From Eutreptiella sp. 'Long Island Sound 2002' (taxonomy: Eukaryota; Euglenozoa; Euglenophyceae; Eutreptiales; Eutreptiaceae), in assembly GCA_964036045.1 (NCBI GenBank), contig OZ038381.1, positions 2,366,928 to 2,430,927 of the forward strand: a stretch of DNA of 64,000 bases. The letters are read 5' to 3'. Numbering within the stretch: position 1 is the stretch's first letter; the number at the start of each line of letters is the position of its first letter. The translations under genes and the position numbers were made by a program. Positions 54,943 through 61,420 of this stretch are shown here, in pieces. A model generated the notes under the pieces. That model did not search any database. It was not told where the DNA came from and saw only the letters and a list, made by a program, of their open reading frames with translations.

Positions 54943-55176
54943 CTAGAGCCGCATTCGGCTCGCATACAAGGCAGACAAGGTCTCCTTGGGGTTCAGGAGC
55001 GCCTTGCTGTCCAATGGGATTTCGGTGATGTCCTGCGGGGGGCCCCGGCTGCGCCGTTGCACTTCCTGCCACTGCTCCGGGGTGCGCCGGAGGTTGCGGG
55101 TCTCCTGTATCCGCCGGAGGGCCCGGCGCTTAATATCCCGGAGGCTTTGCTGGCGCTGGACTTCTCCCAGCGCCAC
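54943..55176 (-). CDS. LINE-2 copy C: basic linker between endonuclease and RT
   Basis: 77 codons of Arg/Gln-rich helical sequence (RQQSLRDIKRRALRRIQETR, RRTPEQWQEVQRRSRGPPQD). Copy B matches at 48176-48370. No domain recognised. Confidence 0.6.
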   Translation of the reverse strand: MALGEVQRQQSLRDIKRRALRRIQETRNLRRTPEQWQEVQRRSRGPPQDITEIPLDSKALLNPKETLSALYASRMRL

Positions 55177-55307
55177 GAGGCTCCATTTTCAGGGCTAGTC
55201 CCACCGCCACTGAGCTGCCCAGCAAGCTCTGGGCTGTTGCCATAAAACATCCCACGGAGGGGAGCATACTGCTTGCCGGGAAAGGCCCCGAAGGCCCCCC
55301 AGGCGAT

Positions 55308-56315
55308 ATGGGCCAGCACGAGTCCCGCCTTGCGGCACTCATCGATGACACTGCACTGGAGGAGGTAAACCCCTGCAGGGCCATGGACGGCGTTGTCTTC
55401 ATCGATAGCGAGCGCATGTAGGCGGTGGGGCGCCACATGCGCGCGGCGGGCCAAGAGCCCAGCCCCGTCCCCGGCCCCCACTCCCTTGAGAGTGACGGCC
55501 TCTTCCCCCTCCTGTCACAGTACGCCAAGTGGACACGCAAGCTGCTCCAGCTCTTGGACTTCACCCTGGGGGTCCCCTCCTTCTCCCTCTCCAGCTGGGA
55601 GGGAGATGCCATCCCGGCCCCTCACCCGCCGGGACTCGGGTCCACGGTTTATTACGTGATCGAGGGGAAGGTGGAGCTTTACCTCCCGACACCGGATGGA
55701 AACACCCGCCCCGGCTGGTCGCTTCAAGCCATGGCATATGTGTATGCTTGGTCTGCCCCACCCCGACTCGGGCGGTGCCCCCCGAACACCCGGGCTTTGG
55801 TGCTGATAAGCCAATGCCTAGTGCATGTCCCACGAGGAACCCTGGCGGCCGCCCCACCCCCGGTGCACGACTGCATCAAGCGGCGGGACCGGTATACCCC
55901 GGTGGACACGGCCCGGCTGGACCTCGGGGACCACCGGGCCACTCTCACCCTGCGCGGAGGAACGCCCTTGGTCATCGCCACGCCCATGGTGACTAAGGCC
56001 ACCTTCGACAAGGCCCGGGGAGGGCCGGTCCTGGTCCCCTCGGCCCCAGGGGCGTAGCAGCTCCGGGACACCGAATGGAAGGGCTGGAGTGCGTCTCGCA
56101 AAAGCTACGTCCGGGCCCTCCAGCCTGCCCGCCCTGTGGGGATCAAAGTCCCGGGAGCACGGGCCCAAGCCCTGCGTGATTGGATAGTCCCCAGATTCAC
56201 CGGCGAGCGGTCAGCAGGGACCCCTTCCCTGACCACGGTTTTCGGCCTCATCGGGCGTGACCTGTGTGCCGCCCAGGAGTCTGCCAACACCTCAGCACCG
56301 GATGTGAGCCCCTAG
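55308..56315 (+). pseudogene. LINE-2 copy C: ORF1 (inverted)
   Basis: Opens with ATG at 55308 and keeps one frame to TAG at 56313-56315, interrupted by TAG at 55419-55421 and 56055-56057. The 211-codon open core (55425-56057) includes YAKWTRKLLQLLDFTLGVPS, VYYVIEGKVELYLP and DTARLDLGDHRATLTLRGGT. I recognise no domain; an RNA-binding ORF1 role is inferred from position. The terminal TAG is followed after one base by the ORF2 ATG (TAGGATG), suggesting coupled translation as in several two-ORF LINEs. Confidence 0.6.
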
Positions 56316-56316
56316 G

Positions 56317-56766
56317 ATGAGCCTACTCCTGCAGGCTCGGAGCTGGACCCGGCGCCGGAGGACCACGGCCTCTCGCCCTGCCAGAATTGAGGGCACGCCG
56401 GAGGACGTGCATGCAGCCGGGTATCTGTGGCTCAATGCCCGCGGCAGGTACCTGCGGGAATGCCTGCTGGCGCAGGCCCCACACATGGCGGCACGCCGCC
56501 CCACGATCATCATCCTGGCCGAGGCCCAATCCAAGGCGGGCCCTGAGGATCCCCCATTTCGGGACTACACCCGGCACGTCGTGCTCCCCGCCCATGGAAA
56601 GACGGAGGCAGGCCTCGAAGTGTATGTCCGCGCCCGGACTACCACCCGGGCCACCCTGCTCTGGGGGAAGGAGGACGCAAACGCCCTCCTCATGGAGGTG
56701 CTGACCCCGTGGGGGAAGCATCACGTGTTGGCGGCCCATGCCCCCCGAAATCAACATTGGCTGTGA
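56317..56766 (+). CDS. LINE-2 copy C: APE endonuclease, N-terminal half (inverted)
   Basis: 149 codons from the ATG one base after ORF1. GYLWLNARGRYLRECLLAQA is the N-terminal Asn motif, PTIIILAEAQSK carries the catalytic Glu (AEAQ for ETQ), and LLMEVLTPWGKHHVLAAHAP matches the central beta strands. It ends at TGA where a Trp codon is likely (HWL-stop-AICAM). Confidence 0.75.
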   Translation: MSLLLQARSWTRRRRTTASRPARIEGTPEDVHAAGYLWLNARGRYLRECLLAQAPHMAARRPTIIILAEAQSKAGPEDPPFRDYTRHVVLPAHGKTEAGLEVYVRARTTTRATLLWGKEDANALLMEVLTPWGKHHVLAAHAPRNQHWL

Positions 56767-57385
56767 GCCATATGTGCGATGGTGGGCAAGTATGTGGCGC
56801 AAGGTCACCTGCATCGTGGACCCGGCGACCGTTCTGGTGGTGACCGACACCAACTTAGCGGCCTGACCAGCGGACCGGGCAACCCCGCGCCCCAATGATC
56901 AGGCTACCGAACGTTCCTGCAGGCTTTCAACCTCAGGGCTTAGTGGACCTGCACCCGGTCCCGCAGGAGACGTACTCTTGGTTCCAAGGGACCATGCGCT
57001 CCCACATCGACACGGTCGCCTGCCACAGTGCGGCGACATTCACCATAGCTTCCTACCACTACTGGTGAAGCACCCTCCTGTCGGACCACCATGTCCCCCT
57101 CCTCTTCACCGTCGCCCATCCACTAGTCCGGCTGGACAAACCCAGCCCCAATACGGTCTCCCGCACGCCGGAGTACCATCTGGGCCCAGTGGCTCTATCC
57201 CCTGCAGATACGGCCGATCACATAGCTCGGTGCTCCACAAGAGACATGTCGACCCCCAACTCGCCCCGGCCTGATGGCTAAAACGCCTCCAACGAGCCAT
57301 CTATGATTGGGCCCACGCCGTGGGCAAGGTTTGGGCTCTCCGCTTCCGGCACTACTGCCTATGGACACGCCCAGCAGAGCAGCCC
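56767..57385 (+). pseudogene. LINE-2 copy C: APE endonuclease, C-terminal half (inverted)
   Basis: Spread over two or three frames: VVTDTNLAA (for GDFN), FLQAFNLRA-stop-VDLHPVP, YSWFQGTMRSHIDTVA (SRID-type motif), then HYW-stop-STLLSDHHVPLLFTVA (SDH motif intact). A single stretch with TAG and TGA nonsense codons and at least one frameshift near 56840. The tail AIYDWAHAVGKVWALRFRHY leads to the inversion breakpoint. Confidence 0.7.
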
Positions 57386-57743
57386 CCCCCCCCCCCTCGA
57401 AGTCCCCTTAGCCGGCCTTCGGCGGGCGGCTCGGGGTCTTCGTCCGACGTGTCTGCCGGCTGTGAGACGCCGGGGGAAGGTGAGGCTGTCAGCATCATCC
57501 CCCATGAGGTTGGCCAATTGGGTGGCCGTGCCCTGGGGGACGTCCACGTCAATGGGGGGGGGGGGGCTGGAAGGCCGCGGTAGCACTTGGGACCTCATCA
57601 GTCAAGGCGGTGGGGACGGCACAGGGCCGATTCTCGTGAGGGAACTCAGGTGCGCGACCAAATTCGGGGGCGGGCTCCGCGATGGCCCTGTTGGTCTCTT
57701 GGGGGACAGGCCGTGGGGGGCACTGGCCGCAGGGGCGGGGTCG

Positions 57744-58016
57744 CTAGATGAGGCAGGCGTCGCACCACTCCAGGGCTAGCTCGTCGGTGAGGCTTCCCGG
57801 CGCCACGGGGGCCGGAGCCCGGGCGCACTCCGGGGCCTTGGGGGCCGCGGGCCGGTTGTTCGTCAGCTGGGGGTTGATCACGGGGGCCGGCTGAGCGTCG
57901 GCGGGCGCAGGTTGTTGGTCCGCTTCGGGGGGCTTCAGTTCCATAAGGTCTTGGGACAGCTCCCTTCCCGCCAACGGTGGGCATTCAGGGGGCCCGGACC
58001 GGGGGGCACCCGCCAC
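57744..58016 (-). CDS. LINE-2 copy C: Pro/Ala-rich leader reading frame
   Basis: 90 open codons, low-complexity Pro/Ala, conserved in copy B (within 48605-49225), ending LEWCDACLI. Conservation may be simple shared descent. Could be the start of ORF1 (the inverted ORF1 begins downstream in the restored order) or an upstream ORF. Function unknown. Confidence 0.4.
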   Translation of the reverse strand: MAGAPRSGPPECPPLAGRELSQDLMELKPPEADQQPAPADAQPAPVINPQLTNNRPAAPKAPECARAPAPVAPGSLTDELALEWCDACLI

Positions 58017-58685
58017 CCCGCTTGCGGGTGCGGGCCTCTTGGGGCTCTGCCCAGGGTGGGGGTTGGGGGCCTGCCGAGCCTCAGTGGGTAGGCGCCGGCG
58101 AAGCCGGCTGCTTCGGCCATCTGCGCCGGTCGTCTTGGGCCTTGGCGAGTCGCCGGGGCCACGGGCCTTCGTTGCTCCAGCTTTGGCGCTGCTTACTGGC
58201 CCTTCGGTTGCGGGGGATTAGGGCCCCGGGAGGGGGGCGTCGGCTGCTCAGCCGGGGGCGGCGGCGGGGGGGGGGGGGGCGGGCTTGTCGGCAGGGGCCG
58301 CACGGCATGGCCGGCAGTGTCAGCTGTCGGCCCCCGGTTGGGCGGCCCCACCTGTGTAGGCGCCTCACGCGAGGGCTGGCCAATGGCGTCGGCTATGAGG
58401 CGCCGGACGCCCGCCTCCGTGAGGAGGGGCCTATTTGACACGGGGCCATTTGCTATTTCCTTCGGGCCCTGCCCGGGGAGGGGGTTGGGGGCCGCTGTGC
58501 CACAGTGGGCAGGCACCGGCGAAGCCCGCTGCCCCGGCCTCCCGTGCTGGTCACCTTAGGGTTTGGCGAGCTGGCCGGGTTTTCGGGCCGCTCTTGCAGC
58601 AGCTTAGGCGCCGCATCTCGGCTTGCCGGTTGTTGGCGATCAGAGTACCGGGGGGGGGGGGGGCAGGTACGTTGGCCGGGGCCAC

Positions 58686-58691
58686 ACGGCA
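58686..58691. repeat. Target-site duplication of the 463-bp insert, left copy
   Basis: ACGGCA; the right copy is at 59155-59160. The paralogous leader of copy B (about 50858-50885) runs uninterrupted through this point (GGGGCCACACAGTAGTGCCG). Confidence 0.75.
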
Positions 58692-59154
58692 GCAAGCTAG
58701 TGCGGTCCCTCGGAAAAATTTCTTGTGCCGCGGCATGCTGCGGCATGCTGCGGCATGCTTCTGCCTGCACATGTGGGTACCTACAATGCAGACAGGCTGA
58801 TGTGGTCCCTAATACCTTCCCAATACACCAAAAAAGCGAAGATGTGTGCAACAATAGAGAGGAACTGACAGGCAAAAAATTGCCCTTTCCGGGAATGGAA
58901 CTCAGGACCCTTCACACTGGCACTCAGTACATAGGCCACTGAGCTACCATCCACTACTGAGGCACCTGTGCAACAAAGGGTTCAGAGGTTCGACGTGTTA
59001 TGAATAAAAATATCCGCCATGTGTAAATTTTGGCTCACTGCGGCATGCTGCGGCATGCTTCAAAACCCGCATTTGCAGCTCCAAAAAAAAGGTGCTGCGG
59101 CATGCTGCGGCAGGCTGCGGCATGCTGCGGCATGCTGCGGCTGCACTAGCTTGC
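58692..59154. mobile_element. 463-bp non-autonomous insert with 12-bp terminal inverted repeats
   Basis: It starts GCAAGCTAGTGC and ends GCACTAGCTTGC, perfect 12-bp inverted repeats, flanked by ACGGCA on both sides. The related leader of copy B lacks it, giving a clean empty site. Both ends carry tandem CATGCTGCGG units (58731-58765, 59036-59058 and 59091-59140). The interior has a tRNA-like Pol III promoter on the minus strand. No open frame of note. It looks like a MITE that has captured, or evolved from, a tRNA-like sequence; an introner-type element is another possibility. Confidence 0.75.
58874..58953 (-). ncRNA. tRNA-like Pol III unit (box A, box B, T6 terminator)
   Basis: Minus strand: TAGCTCAGTGG (58936-58946) matches box A, and AGTTCCATTCC (58892-58902) is close to box B. 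Their starts are 44 bases apart, as in tRNA genes. A T6 run (58874-58879) follows. The T stem pairs at four of five positions and the D stem can form, but the acceptor stem does not pair and position 33 is not U in the best anticodon fold, so this is not a working tRNA. Likely a SINE-type head. Confidence 0.5.
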
Positions 59155-59160
59155 ACGGCA
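59155..59160. repeat. Target-site duplication of the 463-bp insert, right copy
   Basis: ACGGCA directly after the right inverted repeat, matching 58686-58691. Confidence 0.75.
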
Positions 59161-59262
59161 GTGCCGGCAGTGTCAGCTACCGGCCACTGGGTGGGCTGCC
59201 CAACCTGTGCAGGCTTCTCCTGCGGCGGGTGATGATCGTCGTCGGCGATGAACGACGTTGTA

Positions 59263-59397
59263 TTGTGTTGTGTTGTGTTGTGTTGTGTTGTGTTGTGTTG
59301 TGTTGTGTTGTGTTGTGTTGTGTTGTGTTGTGTTGTGTTGTGTTGTGTTGTGTTGTGTTGTGTTGTGTTGTGTTGTGTTGTGTTGTGTTGTGTCGTG
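59263..59397 (-). repeat. (CACAA)n tract at the 5' side of LINE-2 copy C
   Basis: About 27 TTGTG units on plus. Unlike the other tracts it is not attached to a LINE-2 3' end on its high side; unique DNA (CCCTCATGAGGACTAC) follows. This is best read as remaining target microsatellite. Confidence 0.9.
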
Positions 59398-59501
59398 CCC
59401 TCATGAGGACTACACATACCCACCGGCAGCCCCCATACCTCGGACTGGCTTCTTTTGGTAGGCGCGGGGTGGCTTGAGCGCTTCGACTCTTGTTTTGAGT
59501 T

Positions 59502-59600
59502 TTGTGTTGTGTTGTGTTGTGTTGTGCTGTGTTGCGTTGTGTTGTGTTGTGTTGTACTGTGTTGCGGTGTTTTGTGTTGTGTTGTGTTGTGTTGTGTTGT
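59502..59600. repeat. Second, degenerate TTGTG tract
   Basis: TTGTG units with interruptions, including GTTGCGGTGTTTTGTGTTG, which also occurs at 44774-44792 at the edge of the copy B tail. No LINE-2 end adjoins it. Confidence 0.85.
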
Positions 59601-59696
59601 GCTACTGGGATGGGATCGAATGGGGTGGCTGACGTAGGTTGTGTTCTTGTTGCATTGTGCTATTGGGATGGGATCGAATGGGGTGGCTGACGTAGG
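59599..59696. repeat. Direct repeat, about 40 bp
   Basis: The segments 59599-59638 and 59657-59696 are almost identical (TGCTAxTGGGATGGGATCGA, then ATGGGGTGGCTGACGTAGG). Confidence 0.9.
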
Positions 59697-59903
59697 CAGG
59701 GATGGGCGGGGTGGTTTCGGGACGCGGTGGGATGACCCGGGTTTGCAATGGGCCCCAAAACGCACACCGTGTTGCTGATGGATCCGAAGCGGAGGCAGCA
59801 GAGGGCCAGGCCGGATGAAGGGGGCGGTACCGCGGTGCAAGGGACCGCAGTCGCCGTTCGTCAGCGGCTTCGCGTAAACGGAGGCATGCCGGGCGACCGC
59901 AAA

Positions 59904-60246
59904 TCAGCGGCTACTCTCCGTGATCTCGTAGACCATCATCTCTCCGCACTTCTTGCTCTTCTTCTTCTTCTTCTTGCCGTAGTACTTCTTGTCCTTCTCC
60001 GTGTACTTCATTGTATTGCTGCAGAAACAGTCATCGCCCTTGGGCCCGAGGCCATAGTACCGATACCCGTTCTCCTCGGCGACCTTCCGGCACTCGGCCT
60101 GGGTCGCCCTCTTGTGGTACGGGAACGTGTCCTCGTCCGGCCCCTTCTTGACGAGCTTGCGGTTGTGGTCGTAGCACCCGAGCAGCTTCACACTGACCGT
60201 GTCCTTCTCATTGCCCTTGCCCGTGGACACCTCCATTGACGGGATC
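59904..60246 (-). CDS. Terminal exon of a WSC-domain protein
   Basis: Minus strand, ends in TGA at 59904-59906. The upstream boundary is a good 3' splice site: a C/T-rich tract, then TGTGACCAG before GATCCCGTC, giving a phase-2 junction at 60246. The exon codes about 113 residues with a WSC-like Cys pattern: LLGCYDHN, TQAEC, GYRYYGLGPKGDDCFC, then KKC and MVYEI. WSC domains are small carbohydrate-binding modules of secreted or wall-sensing proteins. A Lys-rich run (KKKKKKSKK) sits before the last Cys. Codons are strongly G/C-ending, unlike the LINEs, indicating a host gene. The rest of the gene (signal peptide, other exons) is not identified in the window. Alternative: a processed or dead fragment. 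Confidence 0.6.
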
Positions 60247-61420
60247 CTGGTCACAGACAAAGGGGGGGCATTGCGGTCAGGGAGCGTCAAATCCAGTTGC
60301 CAAAAATTGCGGGAAAATTGCAGGAAATTGCGGTGTTGTGTGCAAACATCTGGAAGCCTGAAGAAGCGAGATTTCTGTACAGGGGACACACAGGGCACCA
60401 ACCAGCACGCAAGGTGGACAAGCAAAAAGCAGTTGTGGAAAAAATGCGGGAAAGTGCGGGGGATTGCGAACAATGGCAAAAATCGTGAAACACTGCGAAA
60501 TCGCGAAGAATGCGGACCTCCCCCCCCCCCCCCCCCCGGACGCAGAGTGCATGCTGGAGCTACAGCAATATGGGGCAGCCCGTGTGTGTTAAACGAACCA
60601 AAAGCCGTCGAATGCAACCCATGCACAGGCACAGGCACAGGCACAGGCACGTACCCAAGGGGATGCACAGACATGCGTGCACAGGCGTGTGCACGTGCAC
60701 ACTTAGCTACATATACACATGCACTGGGGGGGGGGTGCCTGCAAAATTGGGAATGGTAAAATTTGGTGCGGGGACAATTTGCTTCCAATTCTGAAACACC
60801 GCTGGCGAATTTGGTACAAGAATTCCAGATTGTGGCACAGGAAGCATTGGGTGTTGTGACTTCCTACTTGGTGGCCGTTTGTTCTTGGGTGCTTCAGCTT
60901 CAAGATGGTTGTGTTATTTCCAACTGGCCCCAACTAGGCTCCCAAAGAGTCCCACCAGCTGTGCTTAAAGGGGTTGTTGGTGAGGACCCAAAAGTCTGTG
61001 TACCAAAAATGCTCCGACCAGATTTTCCCAATCAGAAACTTCGCTTTGTCCGATGTTGGTCACTTTGGTCTTGGGGGGGGGGGGGTCGGGTTTGGTTTGG
61101 TTTGGTTTGGCTAGCACCATGCCCGTGGTCTGGGGTGTCACTCTGACTCTCTGACTGTGCATGCCTGACCTAAGGCATGGGAATGCGGGAGTGTTTCGCC
61201 GCCTTTCACTCGTACCCCTTCACGCCTCGCTGACTGTCTGTGCTGAGCGCTATCCCATGGTACCCCTTCGGTGGACGCCTGACGCCCTCCGCTGCCCGTC
61301 AACCTGATCTCGCCTCGGTGACGAAGAACTGCACAATGGTGGCCCACTAGAGAAATTTCACCTCATGCATTACCTGCCGGCACATGTACATGGCCCGCCG
61401 GTACTACCGCCCAATCGCGT
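60247..61420. other. Presumed intron and intergenic DNA
   Basis: Upstream of the WSC exon. It holds AT-rich stretches repeating AATTGCGG-like words (60298-60335), C18 at 60520-60537, a GCACAG/GCAC short repeat (60620-60700), G10 at 60726-60735, G13 at 61073-61085 and (TTTGG)4 at 61091-61110. No further exon could be supported on either strand. Confidence 0.5.

Larger units (their letters stand above)
55289..57400 (+). mobile_element. Inverted internal segment of LINE-2 copy C (ORF1 and endonuclease)
   Basis: The minus-strand match to copy B stops at GCCGGGAAAGG (about 55280-55288). From there plus-strand coding begins and runs to RFRHYCLWTRPAEQ (about 57345-57385), which in copy B is immediately followed by the sequence at the 55280 breakpoint. 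Both breakpoints lie in C-rich tracts (55286-55300 and C14 at 57383-57396). Confidence 0.8.
51146..59262 (-). mobile_element. LINE-2 copy C, full-length with internal inversion
   Basis: Minus-strand element of 8.1 kb including a 463-bp later insertion. The 3' part (51146 to about 55288) carries CCHC, RNase H and RT on the minus strand. The segment of about 55288-57400 carries ORF1 and the endonuclease on the PLUS strand. From 57400 to 59262 the leader is again on the minus strand. Re-inverting the middle restores the order leader, ORF1, endonuclease, RT, RNase H, CCHC, tail. Many stops and frameshifts; inactive. Confidence 0.85.
57401..59262 (-). promoter_or_regulatory. LINE-2 copy C: 5' leader with two tandem related units
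   Basis: Unit 1 (59262 to about 58426, without the 463-bp insert) and unit 2 (about 58420 to 58012) share the order: GGCAGTGTCAGCTxxCGGCC, G-run, then GGCGCCGCAT-like and GGCGAAGCCxGCTGC blocks. Below them a Pro/Ala/Gln-rich frame (57744-58016) matches copy B (PPEADQQPAPADAQPAPV against PPQAGQQPAPPNAQLAPV). Tandem 5' units recall the promoter monomers of some LINEs; promoter function is inferred. Confidence 0.6.

Noticed and set aside
22345-56057. Nuclear code in which TAG is a sense codon
   Set aside because: Internal TAA and TGA also interrupt the elements (28334, about 56764 and about 57067), and several TAGs replace Trp codons by one transition. Decay explains them.
58874-58953. Functional tRNA gene
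   Set aside because: Box A, box B and terminator are present, but the acceptor stem does not pair, the D loop would be too long in one fold, and position 33 is not U in the other.
60763-61146. 127-codon plus-strand frame upstream of the WSC exon
   Set aside because: Crosses the G13 run and the (TTTGG)4 repeat, with no recognisable motif.
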